NCBI GenBank assembly: GCA_032716605.1
Contig: JAVRFV010002364.1
Location: 1 to 64,000 of the forward strand
Length of the DNA: 64,000 bases
Source of the DNA: Paralithodes platypus
Lineage: Eukaryota > Arthropoda > Malacostraca > Decapoda > Lithodidae
Reading direction: 5' to 3'
Below are positions 1 through 11,336 of the stretch, piece after piece. A program made the translations under genes and the position numbers. The notes below the pieces were generated by a model that was given only the letters and a program-made list of their open reading frames with translations, was not told the origin of the DNA and searched no databases. Every line of letters begins with the position of its first letter. Position 1 is the stretch's first letter.

Positions 1-163
1 CTCTTATGGAATCGTCTTTATGAATGGGTACTCATTACGAAAAAACTTTGTAAAATATAAAAAAGACAAATTAACCTAATAATTGCTATACTCAAGCTCT
101 TCCATGCGTGGATTTCTTGCATGTGGAATCCTGACGCTGGCCCTCTAGCGGCCATACTTCTTT
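1..163 (+). repeat. DIRS left inverted terminal repeat (partial)
   Basis: Reverse-complement match to 8306-8463 with scattered mismatches, ending at GCGGCCATACTTC on this side. The match is still running at base 1, so the repeat continues out of the window. Confidence 0.85.
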
Positions 164-1299
164 CCTCCTCCCGCATCCGTCCCGTGAGGGTGGGTTACTC
201 TGTGCTCCGGCTTCATTCTTCGTTCGATCGCTTCTAGTGAGTCCTTGCTCATTCGTATACATCTGAGTTGTATTGAACATGTTTTTAGATTAGCAAGCAC
301 AGATTACCCCATTGGTACGTCCGCATGAGGTTAATAAATTAGGGTACTATTGTAACAGGCGCCTACGTATCCCAGGATCATCGCGCCATGTTTGTTATTG
401 TGTGTTTTGTTTTGCGCCTTTAGCTTTCTGATAGTTATTTAGGAGACTACCATTCCGCAAGTTTATGCTTTAGGCCGTCAATATGAGGTAGTTGCATAGT
501 TTATTTCAGCAGATGCTCTAGTTCAAGGGTTGCCACACGTGGTGTGGAATCTTCTGGGGTCCGTATCTGCGCGTGGGCCCCTATCGTGGGCCTCTTCCTC
601 CTCGTGCTGCTGCTGCTGGGTCTTCGGAGCGTCTGGTTGCAGCCACCTCGATGTTTCGTTGTCACCGCATGGTCAGCCTCATTAGGGGTCTCCAATGTAG
701 GCTAGGGATTATTTATAAATTATAAATTAAGCTCTATATATGTGTAAGCCTAATATTTCCCCTCTATATATGTTTTGGCATGTGTGCTTTCATGCTTGAG
801 GGGTTTGGGAGACGTCCCGTTTATTTGGTGGGTTTTTTGGGGGGTGTTGACTTTCCCAGAAAAGTCCTCACCTCTGAACATTTTGGTTTGTTTTTCCGGC
901 GGCTTTCTCAGCAGAGCCGGCGTTTTCTCGTCTCAGACGATAAGAAACCAACCAAATGTCCCGGCGTGGTGTGCTGAACCACGAACCTTCCTGCGGAATA
1001 TGCTAAATTCTTAAGGGAGTCAACTCGGCCCGCCGAGTGAACTCGCCCTGACTGATAGCCTTACGCAGGTACTTTTCTCGCCCGGCGTAACAGTCAGGTG
1101 AGCTTAACCATAACTCAAGTCATGAAGCGAGTTAATTATCTATCTAATGCAAATAGTCAGTGATAAGTAAAACGCTTAAGGTCTATGGGGCAAGTGACTA
1201 TGGGTATCTAAACGGTGTTCCGTGTGTTCTGAGTTAAGAGTGGCGGTGTTTGATAAGAGAGATTTTTCTTGCTTAGCAGCCTTGAAGGAGATTAAGTAA
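164..1299. other. DIRS 5' non-coding region
   Basis: No supportable ORF. Between the left inverted repeat and the first gag-like frame there is only stop-rich sequence with an AT-rich patch near 715-770. I see no repeat or promoter that I can name. Confidence 0.5.
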
Positions 1300-2748
1300 A
1301 TTTTTAACGTTTATGCGAATGACACTGCTCATTGCGATGACGAGGAGCTCTGGGAGCACCTCGTCATTAAATCTCCATTTGTTAAGTCAACTCCGGCCAA
1401 GTCAACCAAACATAAAATTAAATTGAAAGTACTTTCCAAGCAGGTAGTAACAAGTAGTGAAAGTGACAGTGCCGAGCCCCCCCCACCCCACCGACCGGTC
1501 TAATAGGAGACGGTCGCCTTCGCCGAAGCGCAAATCTAGATCTCGTTCAAGATCTCCCAGGAATCAGTCCCAATGTTCTTCCGTCGAGTCGTCGAGGTCG
1601 ACAAAACGCCGGAAGGAGGGCTCTGCTTCTTCAACAATGTCCACTTCAAGTCAATTAAGTGCCCGTACGGTTATTTCACAACCGCTTCCCCAGTCCTTGC
1701 CGGGATCGCGGCCACCTCCCTCCACTCCTACCTCTTTAACGTCTAACATCCAATCTGGCAACTCAGAGGTAGGGGCGGAGGGGATGGAGTCTAGTCCCAG
1801 GGATGAACAATCTTTGAGTGAGCCGCAAGAGTTTATATTCGCCATTCCTAAGCTAAGTTATGTGCCACGAAAAGGTCCCCCGGTTATACCTAACAGTGTT
1901 AGCGGATCAGTATAGGGGTTCTCCGTCTTGCTCACATCAGCTCTTTGATAACTCTCAGGTGATACAGGACTTCCAGCCACCCGCGGCATAAAGCCGGGGG
2001 ATCTGGAGACAATCAGAACCCTCACAGGTTAATCTTAATGTGCAGGACATAGATAGGGAAAGTGGACAGGTAGATATAATACCCTGGTCAGTCCCTGATC
2101 TGGTATGGCCTCCGGCGGCCCCAATGACTGTTCCCCGGCCACCAACGCCGGAAGTGATAGAACTACCATACGAGCTGGAAAACATAGAACTGTCTTCAGC
2201 TCAGCCAGTTAATGATGAAATAGTGTCAGAAGGTGGATTTCAGTCCTCTCGGGGATCCCACGGTAAGTGTGTTACTACTGAGGAACTACATGATATTCTC
2301 CACAGAGTAATGCAACAGTATCAGCTGCCTCTTTCTCAAGCTCCTTCCACTAGCACATTGGTTGTTCCCCCACTTGAGTCTACGGTAAGGCCGTTAGACC
2401 CCTCAGGTGTTTCACATCCCAATTCCTCTTTGCCTTCGGTTAACGTAACTCCGGCGACGACCACGGCTAGTAGCACGTCAGTGCCGGCCTCCTTGACTAC
2501 CACTAACGTCCGTGTCATTACAGACGTTACTCCTCCCCCTCTTGATAAGCCCTCACAGAGGAGAGGCCCTATGCCTCTCCTCTATGGGCCGGGTTGCTCA
2601 TGAGTTACATCAATACCTCAGAAACCGCACCTGGCACAAGCTACCGTATCGGGGGAACTACTGGTCCCTAGTGATTGGACCATTGAGGTTAACAAGAGTA
2701 GGAAACTAAGGGCTAAGGATGTACAAGGCAGGTTATTAGATGTTACCA

Positions 2749-3395
2749 TTAACCCGGCAAGCGCGATAGGCCTCACGGAAGGCTTCCTATAGGGAACGCG
2801 ATAGGCCTCACGGAAGCAAGACCATAAAAAAATCCTTCCAAAAAAAAAAAGGGCCTATCAAAACAAAGGATTTTGTCTCTAGGTGAGATAATTCCCCTCT
2901 AGTACTCATCCATGTGTTTCTCACCCCTCCCCCTCCCCTCCTTCCCCACCTTATTCCCCCCTCCCCCCCTCCTCAATTATCACCTATTTATCCTCTTATT
3001 ATCATCATTTATCGGTTATTTTTCTCTCCCGCGATAATGTAGCACAAGTGGGTTGCATAAAAGATCGTTATGCAACACCCAGACACCGGCACACACCGCC
3101 CCGCTCGTCTCAGTTGACTCCCAGGCAGCGAGAGGGGAGGGCTGCCTGTGGCTCTCTCTCGCCTGAGATTATGACCGGGTGGCCAATATCTTCGTTTTTC
3201 ACCACCCAAATGCTTTTCCCACTTATTTTAGCACTCTTGAAGGTTCATATATACATCATATATGTAAAATAAAAGGATATCGAAAACAAATAATGGTTTA
3301 TATTGTAAATATAACGAATTCTGTCAGAATCCAGGGCTAGAAATGCACAAATAACTACCCTAGCACCTAGGTCTATATCGCGCTTGTCAGGTTAA
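2749..3395. mobile_element. piggyBac-type MITE P1 with TTAA target duplication
   Basis: TTAA at 2749-2752 and at 3392-3395 bracket a 639-bp element (2753-3391). The ends are imperfect inverted repeats: left CCCGGCAAGCGCGATA, right (inverted) CCTGACAAGCGCGATA. The first 66 bases equal the left end of the piggyBac element at 24285, and the right ends share AGAAATGCACAAATAACTAC. There is no transposase. Removing the element and one TTAA leaves the DIRS gag frame open, so the insertion postdates DIRS integration or occurred in an active copy. It is best read as an internal-deletion derivative of the P5 family. Confidence 0.9.
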
Positions 3396-4080
3396 GGCCA
3401 TCCCATCTGTTTATGGTGCTGATTTCTTTGTGTATTCGGCCTCCACGGCGATACCTCCGGCCTCATCTGCAAAACTATTTGTTGACTGGTCACGAAATGA
3501 CGGCGTCAATGATATAAAAGCTCTACATGCACCTACGCCGGAAGTGGATACAGTCCCAGTACTAGATCAAACAAACACACCAGTCTTGCAGGTGGGGAAG
3601 GTAGGTGTAGGTCCGTGGGTAGACTGGGAACTGGAGGCGCAGGTATTTGCTTCTACCATTACCACTAAATCCTCCCTTCAGGTACCTCAGGAAGTGCATT
3701 CATGGTTCACTTTACCGGTTAACAAAGCAGGTGGAGTGTCACCTGCTTTATTTGAATTCCTAGCAGCTCCCAAACTATCACTTTATGACCTGCACGAACC
3801 CTTTTCCACACCCCCTCCGGCTCACTTAGACAGAGACTTTAAGCTACGCAATAAAGCTTATAGACTGTTCTCTCAATACCACGTCAGTCACCAGGTTGCC
3901 CAGTCACTCACGAGAACTATAATAGCCATATCAGATCAACATGTAAGGAAAGCCACGGACTTGTGATGTAGGCTCCTTGTAGGAATCGGTTTTTACACTA
4001 TACCTGAAAGAGAATTTATGGAGCTCCGATCTTACTCTCAACCATCTGAACAATTTTACCAGCACACCTAAACTTCTTTA

Positions 4081-4221
4081 GATGCGGGAATAGCCTCCCG
4101 AAAATATCAAGCCCTAGTGGGGGCTCGAACTCTCGACCCTTGGGTTGTGAGGCAGACACCTTACCAGTTAGACCAATAGAGATATCCCACTTGGCCTGGT
4201 CGGTTCAGGGTATTTCCGCAT
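4081..4221 (-). mobile_element. tRNA-derived SINE S1 inside DIRS gag
   Basis: On the minus strand an A-box-like TGGTCTAACTGGTAAGG (4159-4175) precedes a B-box-like GAGTTCGAGCC (4122-4132) at tRNA spacing. The anticodon arm does not pair, so this is not a working tRNA. The block is bounded by an imperfect 12-bp inverted repeat (GATGCGGGAATA at 4081 and its near complement at 4210). The exact SINE limits and target duplication are unclear. Confidence 0.55.
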
Positions 4222-4781
4222 CCGATCTGTTTTAGGCTAGCCTATTTTCACTGTCTTTTGGCATGCTTTTTGCAAAATTCTATTCAATCCTTAGGTGATA
4301 TTAGAATAGCTATCATGGAGGCGGTTAGAGCAAGACAGGATCTGAGGGTGTACTTGGTAAAGAAGTTGCCGGAGGACATAGCCCGTCGAGTAACTCTTTC
4401 CCCGGTACTAACTGCAATACTTCTCCCTTTAGAAACATGGACTATTGTTTTCAATTTGGTAGATTTGTGGAATCAGAGTAGCTCTCTGCCAAAGAAAGAG
4501 ACCTTTAAGAAACCTTACTCGAAACCTAAGAGCGGCGGGAAGCCCCAACCTACTCAAACTAAACAGTCCTTTCAAGACCCAAGGCCTCCTCAGCAGCAGG
4601 GAAGTACTCAGCACAAACCTAGGCAGGGGAAACAGTCAGGCTATAGAGGTAAGTCACACCAAAAGCCTACTCAAGGACAGACGCATGCCAAATCTAGCCA
4701 GCCGTCTAACCCCACTCCGCCGCCACCACCAAAAAACTAGTCAGTTACACTCTCTCTCTCCCAGAGCCTACTGCAGGCGAG

Positions 4782-5528
4782 TTGGATTCGAGAGTTGTCC
4801 TACCGAACAGACCCAGTACAGAAACTGGGTCGTTCCGAGCATGTCGCAGGGCTTGGCCCCGGCAGTCGTGGGCCAGGACAGTGATAAGCAAAGGCATAAC
4901 TTGGAGGTGGCTCCGGCGACCTCGTTTACGTCAAACTCTAGCATTCAACAATGTTTCTTTAGAGGTGGAGTCACTTGTCCAGGAAATGATCAACAAGCAA
5001 ATCATTGTCCAAGTAGATCCAACTTGCCCTGTTTTCACCTCCCGACTCTTTCTAGTGCCAAAGAGGGACAGTGTGCAGATGCGACCAGTAGTCGATCTCT
5101 CACGTCTGAACACACATATTCACAATTCACCCTTCAGGATGCCTAGAGTGAATCAAATCAGATTCTCACTCCCGCCGCAAAGCTGGATGTGCTCATTAGA
5201 CCTGAAAGACGCCTATTGGCATGTCCCCATAAACAAACGGTTCCAAAAATTCCTCGCCTTGAGGATCAGGCAAGAGACTTACGTCTTTCAGAGAATGCCT
5301 TTTGGTTTGAGCCTGACACCGAGAATTTTTACAAAATTAGTCCGGCAGGCCCTCATGCCCTTACTAGCCCAAGGTATCAAGGTGTTGTGGTATCTAGACG
5401 ACTGGCTAGTAGTGGCGAGTTATGTCATTTCCATGTCAAGCAAATATTACATCATGTACAAACTCTATGATTCAAGGTCAACTTGGCAAAGTTGCTCCTT
5501 GTTCCCACAAGAGAAATTCAGTAGATAG
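4782..5528 (+). pseudogene. DIRS reverse transcriptase
   Basis: Copies element RNA into DNA. From about residue 55 the frame reads as a DIRS-class RT: VPKRDSVQMRPVVDLSRLN, then SLDLKDAYWHVPI (catalytic Asp of motif A), QRMPFGLSLTPRIFTKL, and YLDD at 5391-5402 (motif C). The RPVVDLS and DLKDAYWHVPI wording is typical of DIRS/Ngaro RTs rather than gypsy RTs. The first 50 or so residues look out of frame, so the nominal Met at 4782 is not a credible start. The true frame enters from upstream and is broken. After residue 210 the frame is lost, and the RT thumb continues in another frame near 5530-5600. Confidence 0.9.
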
Positions 5529-5569
5529 GCCTGGTCTGGGACACTGCCAATCTGACTCTTACTCAGAGT

Positions 5570-6220
5570 GTGGAGAATCGCAACAGATTTCGCAAGAAAC
5601 TGTTTCTTTTTCTCCACAGTCTGAATACGACGAGGAAAACGGGGGAGTCCCTGGTCGGTTCACTCAACTGGATCCAATTAACTATGAAGTTGGGCCGGTT
5701 GAAAGTAAAGAGATTAATCATGGAAGGCAACACATTTTTCCCACTATTGCCGGCGGGAAAACTATGGCCGATTCCTCGGTTAATTTACAACTTACTGTCG
5801 GTCTGGGCAAAGACCGAAACATTGCACTCTATAATGACATGGATTTCTCCTCCACCTACGGTATGGGTAGACACAGATGCTTCAGGGGTAATAGGCTGGG
5901 TTTATCAATCCAACCTAGGTCACCAAGCTCAGGGTCTTTGGTCCCAAGACGTAACTTTTCACATCAACAAACAAGAGCTTCTAGTCCCATTATGTTTCCT
6001 TCAAGCTCACGGCTCTTCCTTACAGGGGAAGTCAATTGCATTTCGAATGGACAACATTACTGCAGTTCACTGCATTCAGAAGCAAGGGTCAACGAGGTCT
6101 TGAGAGTTGCTGGGATTGTCAGAACAGATTTTTGCTCTGGCCGAATCGCTGAGCATTCATCTTCATGCATCTTACCTCCCGGGGATAGCGAACATATGGG
6201 CGGACGCCTTGTCTCGGAGA
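5570..6220 (+). pseudogene. DIRS RNase H domain
   Basis: Degrades template RNA during reverse transcription. Seen in the 5570-6103 frame: VWVDTDASGVIGW (first catalytic Asp), HINKQELL (Glu), and FRMDNITAVHCI (Asp). The block then shifts frame to 6107, where LPGIANIWADALSR gives the last conserved Asp and the typical end of the domain. It lies directly after the RT, as expected in DIRS pol. One frameshift near 6103 splits it. Confidence 0.88.
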
Positions 6221-6613
6221 CAGAGCACCCTAGTAGAATGGGCTCTCAAGCAAACCGTCTTCGACAAGATGATTGCAGAGCCATTCCGTCCACAAGTGGA
6301 TCTCTTTGCGTCCGAGGGAAACCACAGACTACCTCTCTATCTGACCCTCTGGGTAATAACTCCGGCGGGGGGTCCCGACGCTTTACTGGAGGACTGGAAC
6401 AGGTGGAATTCAATCTATCTTTTTCCTCCTCCAGAAGCTTCACTCATGTGTCAAGTAGTTCACAAACTACGGGGTTACCGGGGCATAGTCTCGATGATCG
6501 TGCCAATGTGGCCGGCTCAAGTGTGGTATCACCAATTGCTAACGTGGTGCAGGAGCTCGGTCCGGTCTCTGCATTCCACTTGGAGACAATTGGCAACCTT
6601 CAGACCTCGCTAA
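6220..6613 (+). pseudogene. DIRS methyltransferase-like region after RNase H
   Basis: Same frame as the end of RNase H. It reads VDLFASEGNHRLPLY, PDALLEDWNRWNSIYLFPPP and VPMWPAQVWYHQLL. Known: DIRS elements carry a region related to phage-type adenine methyltransferases between RNase H and the recombinase, with conserved VDLFAS, YxFPPP and WPxQxWY patterns. The biochemical activity is unproven, and I see no intact catalytic motif that would demonstrate it. Confidence 0.7.
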
Positions 6614-6629
6614 CTTTTGCCTTATGGAC

Positions 6630-7606
6630 ATTTACAATGCCAAATGGCTAACTCGGTATGGGGAAAGTGTCACTAGTAAATATCTGAATCAATATACTCT
6701 GTCCACCAGGAGACAATACCAATCACATTGGAAAACTTTCACAACCTGGATAGTAGAAACAGCGCAATCTGATGCCTCAGTGGCTTTAATTTTTTAAATA
6801 CTTAGATTATTTGTTTGAACAGAAGCGTTTCTCAGTTGTTACATTAAAGAATCACTTATCTGCCATTAGCAACCCCTTTTACGACCTAACTGGTCTATCC
6901 ATACCACAGGCGGAGGAGAAGGGGTTCATGAGGGCATGTTTCAAACTATGCCCACCACCACGTCAGCTCATGTCTACCTGGTCGCTAGACAAAGCGTGAA
7001 TCATTACTTCAGTCGCACATGTTTAACCATGCGCCAGATTTTGAGTTGGTCTTAAAAAAGGCTGTGTTCCTTATGGCTTTGGCGACAGGTAACAGGGTTT
7101 CAGAGCTGGCGGCGACGAGCAATGAGCAAAATTTTCTCAGGTTTGGGAGACTGCATGAACATGTGCAGATCGCGCCGTCTCCCACATTTATTGCCAAAAA
7201 CGAATATTGTGATCATGTTTTCTCAGAATTCTCAGTCCCGGCGCTTAAACGTGGACATACGCATCACATTTTATGCCCGGTACAAGCTTTAGTTAAGTTT
7301 ATGAGGGTTGCACAACCTCTACAACCAGGCTTCCTATGGGTCAACCAGACAGGTACTCGCGTCACAAGAAGGAAATTAGCTTCTCTACTCGTAGATGTAA
7401 TTAAGGAAAGTAATCCCGGCGTGGTAGGCAGAGCCCACGATATTAGAAAGTGGGCCGTCTCCCTCAGATTTATGCAAAATGTTTCCATTAACGACATAGC
7501 CGACACTCAGTTGTGGGCATCTAATCACACATTCCTTACGCGATACCTGTCGGTTGCTCTGGACAAGCCAAAGCGGACCTGTGTAGCATTACGGCAACAG
7601 GTCTAG
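6630..7606 (+). pseudogene. DIRS tyrosine recombinase
   Basis: Integrates the circular DNA product. The N-terminal core-binding part is scattered over 6630-6999 in two frames, with a stop near 6797. The catalytic part is the 195-residue frame 7019-7606: Arg26 in GNRVSEL, His140 and Arg143 in AHDIRKW (HxxR), His170 in NHTFLTRY, and Tyr176 as the nucleophile. All signature residues are present, so the catalytic domain itself looks undamaged. The N-terminal half is broken by stops at about 6797 and 6999. The order RT, RNase H, MT, YR is that of DIRS. Confidence 0.92.
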
Positions 7607-7609
7607 TAG

Positions 7610-8099
7610 TCCATGTGCTAATTGTATGTAAGTTTATTCTTCAGGCAAAAAGGGGGGGGGGGGGGTATGTGCAAAATAGCCCTAAGACCCACTAGAACCC
7701 TTCCGCCGGAGATTGTGATAAATCACGAGCTGTGAGATGAATAGAACTGGTTATACAGTTTAATAACATTTTATTTTATTTTAAGAAATCTATCATAGTT
7801 GCATCTATGTAGTAGTAGCAGAATGTACAAACATACGTTATTGTACAAATAATTTTAAGACCAGAACATGATCCAAAGGATTAAGGTTCCAGTTATGAGA
7901 GTACAAGAATGTTCTCACTAAACATGCAATAGATCTCAAGTGAAGGTCTAGTCATGTACAACCAGATCTTCTTTGAAGTAACGCACTGCTTACCGACTTT
8001 TATATTTTGATATTGTATGTACACAATAACAAACTTATAATGTTATACAGAGTCTCTGTTACCTATGTTATTTAGGTTGGTGGTTTTGATATTGTCACG
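7610..8099. other. DIRS 3' non-coding region
   Basis: No ORF. A run of 14 G lies at about 7651-7664, followed by AT-rich sequence up to the internal complementary region. I see nothing else that can be named. Confidence 0.5.
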
Positions 8100-8232
8100 A
8101 ATGTCCCCCTCCAGTCACATATATCAGGACTATCGTCAATGATGGAGGGGCCACTATTAAATTATAGGTTTGATTCCCGGAAGGAAATTGAGAAAACCTA
8201 ATATTTAGTAGGGCCCCGTGATAATTGACAAT
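8100..8232 (+). repeat. DIRS internal complementary region
   Basis: Bases 8161-8229 are the reverse complement of the right terminus (8567-8638). The bases just before, about 8100-8160, resemble the complement of the expected left terminus: they share an ATCATTGACGATA core with the right ITR when inverted. This is the layout expected of a DIRS internal complementary region, which bridges the two termini of the circular intermediate. The left half cannot be proved because the left tip is outside the window. Confidence 0.7.
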
Positions 8233-8305
8233 GTTTGTGCCCTCCCTGCCATCCCCTTCCCATTCGCTTAATTTCCGAGTTGTATCTTGATATGTCAGTG
8301 AAGGA

Positions 8306-8638
8306 AGTATGGCCGCTAGAGGGCCAGCGTCAGGAATCCACACGCATGAAATCCACGCATGGGAGAGCTTGAGTGTAGCAATTATTAAGTTAATTTTTCT
8401 TTTTTCTTTTTTACGAAGTTTTTTCGTAGTGAGTACCCAATCATAAAGACGATTCCATAAGAGAATATGCGTTGCACTTATGAGGTTAGTACTCCTGTCG
8501 TCCCGCATGGTAGATTCAAACTAGCAACCGCGGTGTTTGATGGAAGACTAATACACTAATAGGCATATCGTCAATGATTACGGGGCCCTACTAAATATTA
8601 GGTTTTCTTTACTTCCCTCCGGGAATCAAACCTATAAT
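8306..8638 (-). repeat. DIRS right inverted terminal repeat
   Basis: Bases 8306-8463 mirror the left end of the window. The outer part, 8464-8638, is assigned to the repeat because 8567-8638 is mirrored by the internal complementary region. The last shared bases are CCTATAAT at 8631-8638, taken as the element terminus. Confidence 0.75.
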
Positions 8639-8681
8639 ATTGTCATTTCATATTGCATCATTCGTGTCAACTTTAAAAAAA

Positions 8682-8715
<34 letters not shown>

Positions 8716-8720
8716 TATTC
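8639..8720. repeat. poly(A) then (AT)n, landing site of element B
   Basis: A poly(A) run at about 8676-8699 is followed by alternating AT to 8718, directly before the LTR. Alternating AT resumes at 32720 directly after the other LTR, so element B appears to have inserted in an (AT)n tract. Confidence 0.8.
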
Positions 8721-8746
8721 TTACATACGGAGCCCTGTATGTTTAT

Positions 8747-9377
8747 TTAACCTCTGAAGTGCGCATGGGGGTAATTGGAAACGTCCCCCTGTGCTGACGT
8801 ATTTGAGGTGTTTCCGTCACTAAAATATTCATTGTGCCATTAATAGCATTAATACTTATCCATATGCGCCTATTATGGGTTGATTATAAAGGTATTAACC
8901 TGAAACAACAATAAAACGAGTGAAAACAGCGTTTGGATGGTCAAAATCGGAGATATAGCCCGCGAGTTGTATAATGTATGGGTGAGGCAATCTGCTTTCC
9001 CGCCAATTTCCCCCAAGGCCACTGAGACACAGTCGATCGATACTCTCTCTCTCTCTTGCACTCGCTTGCTATCAGTGATGACCACACCCTCCAATCGGAT
9101 TTCTAATGTTAGCACGAAAATATACCTCAGAATAAGGGAATAACAGGGAAAATAGGTGATAACTGAAGGAGAGGAGGAAAGTGGGGAAGGAGGGGAGGTA
9201 GAGGACTGAGATTTTGCATGGCCCAGGGGCCAAAAAAATAAAATAAAATAATTTTTTTTTTTTTTTTTTTTTTTTTTTCGATGTCAAAAGTTGATTTTTT
9301 TTTTCTCTGACTCTTAAGAGTCTCCCCGCAGTGCGCCGGGGGAACTCTTAAGAGTCTCCCCGCAGCTCCCGGGTTAA
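8747..9377. mobile_element. TTAA-flanked MITE P2 inside the 5' LTR of B
   Basis: TTAA at 8747-8750 and 9374-9377 bracket a 623-bp insert absent from the 3' LTR, where the same junction is a single uninterrupted TTAA near 31174. Ends CCTCTGAAGTGCGC and (inverted) CCCGGGAGCTGCGG are only weakly similar. The subterminal right part repeats ACTCTTAAGAGTCTCCCCGC twice. It contains a 28-base T-run near 9250. No transposase. Confidence 0.85.
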
Positions 9378-10423
9378 GAGTTAGAATTCAGAGTTGAAAG
9401 AGTGCCAAATTACCCAGGCGGCGAAGCAGACCATCGAGCGAACCAGCGAGTGGGAAACCAGCTCGTCTGCATACCAGCAAACAAGCCTTCACACCTGCGT
9501 GCGTCATAGGGGACCCTGCAAACTACTTCGATGACCCGACGCTATGACGATGATCGACGCCAGGAGACTCCATTGGACCACGCACCTGCTACGCAACTCG
9601 AGGAGCTGTGATTGGGGCGCGCACCATTCCCCGCCTCCTGATTCGTTCCTACACCATCATTGTATAGTATATAAGACCCGAGTAGTGGGCATTCAAATCA
9701 GTCTCATTTGGAGTTGGGAAGGTGAACTTGCAGCTGGAGGAAGACGGGGTGAAGTATTATAATGGGATTGTGACTGTCAGTCAGATTATATAAGTGTGTG
9801 TTAAGTGTGTGTTAAGTGTGTTCGGTGTAAACACTTACGTTATGTTGGTTAGTGAGATATGTAATTGGGAATTAACGTTAACGCTACTATTATGTACTTA
9901 ACTATTTTAGTTGACTAACTTGAGGACTAAAGCAACTCTTCAAGTAATTGGGTTATGATAAAAGTAATACTATTGTTTTATATTAAGACTTACTAGTTCT
10001 TTAATTTTCTTTTAATTAAGCTTACATTGCTTAACGGTGCTTAGTACGGTGATACTATTGTCTCTTATTAGTAATATCGCCTTAGACTAACATGGCTGTT
10101 TTAATGTTACTTCTAGTGATTTCCTAAGCTGAAGAAAAGTCTTTTAGCTTCAAAATATTATTTTTACTTTTCATATTATTTGAGTGAGACCTGAATCGAA
10201 TCTATGAAGCGATCCTGTAACTTAATGTACTCATAATCAAACCTCAATATTACGTGGTTAAGAAATACATTTAACTAATTATTAAATATATATCTAACTT
10301 TTTATGTGACTTTGATACTAATCCTGATGATAATAATAATATAATACTATTAACGTAAGACAAGAACCAAGAATAATAACTACATTAAATATAAATAAAA
10401 GGACATATAAGAAAACTATCTAT

Positions 10424-11336
10424 CCAAGCGGCTCGCTTGGTGTAGTGACTAGCGTCTCGGACTTCCACCCAGAAGGCCCGGGTTCGCGCCGACGCTCGGC
10501 GCATTAAAGATTTTTCACAAGCACTGAGTCGTTACCATCCCTCATGAGCAAAGGGATGGGGTAGTAGTACAGGACCCCAATGGAAATACGCCTAATCGGC
10601 CTTATTGAGCTATCCTTAGCTAGCTTAGCTTGCGCTAGCTTTAACCCGGTGAGACCCAGCGTCGCACGTGTTGCGTCGGCAGTGTTTGATCACCAACTCC
10701 CAGCGACGCATCACGTGCGTCCGACATATAAAAAACACTTACGTGGCTCGTAAGGTAGGAAATGGCGGGAGAATAGGAGGGGGAGGTACCGTAGTGTGTG
10801 GAGCGGGCCAGTAGGTGTGAGAGGGCCGAGACAGCCGCTGGTGGTGGTGGGCTTAGTGGGGATAGTTTACACCCTTAGTTCACCGCCAATTTGAACCTTC
10901 ATTACTCCGGTCGTATGGGAGCTAGAGGCTTGAGATTTATGTGAGACACTCCTTAGGATGTATGCCATACAATGCCATACTCAGTTTTTACCCTAGTGCT
11001 CCCGGGCGGGTGGTCATGCGGGGGAGACGAACTATTGAAACCCCCCCCCCCCCCGCCCCCCAAATGACCGAAATGAGTTTTTTTTTGTTTTGTCTTCATT
11101 TCTCACCATTCTCTTCCATTTTGGCTCAACACATTTTTTGGAGGCTCCCCCCCCCCAAAAAAAAAATGTCCGAGGTGATTTTTTTTTTTTTTTTTTCATT
11201 TCTCATCCTTGTCTTCCATTTTAGCAAACAAAAAAAAGAAGTGAAAATGGCTTGGGACTGGGGTGAACAAAATATTATAACTAGCCGGGGCTCAACGGGT
11301 TAAGAACTATTATTATTATTATTATTATTATTATTA
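10424..11336 (+). mobile_element. tRNA-derived SINE S5 with (TTA)n tail, split by MITE P3
   Basis: Absent from the 3' LTR at the matching place (after AAGAAAACTATCTAT near 32346). It starts with a tRNA-like head: A box TGGTGTAGTGACTAG and B box GGGTTCGCGCCG (about 10489-10500). A non-tRNA body with an internal CATCCCTCATGAG...AAAGGGATG hairpin follows, and the (TTA)n tail lies at about 11307-11336. MITE P3 lies within its 3' part. Confidence 0.8.
10641..11303. mobile_element. TTAA-flanked MITE P3 inside SINE S5
   Basis: TTAA at 10641-10644 and 11300-11303 bracket 655 bp. Terminal inverted repeats are CCCGGTGAGACCC and (inverted) CCCGTTGAGCCCC, 11 of 13 matching. It contains C-runs near 11041-11060 and T-runs near 11080 and 11180. 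There is no supportable ORF; the apparent frame at 10941-11303 is homopolymer-driven. Confidence 0.85.

Larger units (their letters stand above)
1300..4738 (+). pseudogene. DIRS gag-like ORF, frameshifted and twice interrupted
   Basis: Open stretches in changing frames: about 1300-1502, 1457-1915 (Arg/Ser-rich, with SRSRSRSP), 2040-2603 (Pro/Thr/Ser-rich), about 2650-2752 continuing at 3396-3966, and 4258-4738, whose C-terminus is Lys/Gln/Pro-rich. Known: DIRS elements encode a poorly conserved Gag-like first ORF, often basic, before RT. Nothing in the sequence proves RNA binding, so the name rests on position and composition. A frameshift sits in the C-run near 1478. The MITE at 2753-3391 interrupts an open frame that resumes in phase after it. 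A SINE near 4081-4221 separates the last two blocks. Confidence 0.65.
1..8638 (+). mobile_element. DIRS-like tyrosine-recombinase retrotransposon, left tip outside window
   Basis: Seen: a gag-like region (about 1300-4738), a reverse transcriptase with YLDD, RNase H, a methyltransferase-like stretch and a tyrosine recombinase with R, HxxR, H and Y, all on the plus strand. The first 163 bases recur inverted near 8306-8463, and 8161-8229 is the reverse complement of 8567-8638. Known: DIRS elements carry inverted terminal repeats plus an internal complementary region and integrate with a tyrosine recombinase instead of a DDE integrase. Inference: the right terminus is near 8638 and the left terminus lies roughly 180 bases before the window. 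Frameshifts and stops in every ORF show a dead copy. A piggyBac-type MITE (2753-3391) and a SINE (about 4081-4221) are inserted in its gag-like region. Confidence 0.9.

Noticed and set aside
9544..9762. 72-codon frame in the 5' LTR as a gene
   Set aside because: It lies within the LTR promoter region and is only loosely kept in the 3' LTR (31314-31556), with no motif.
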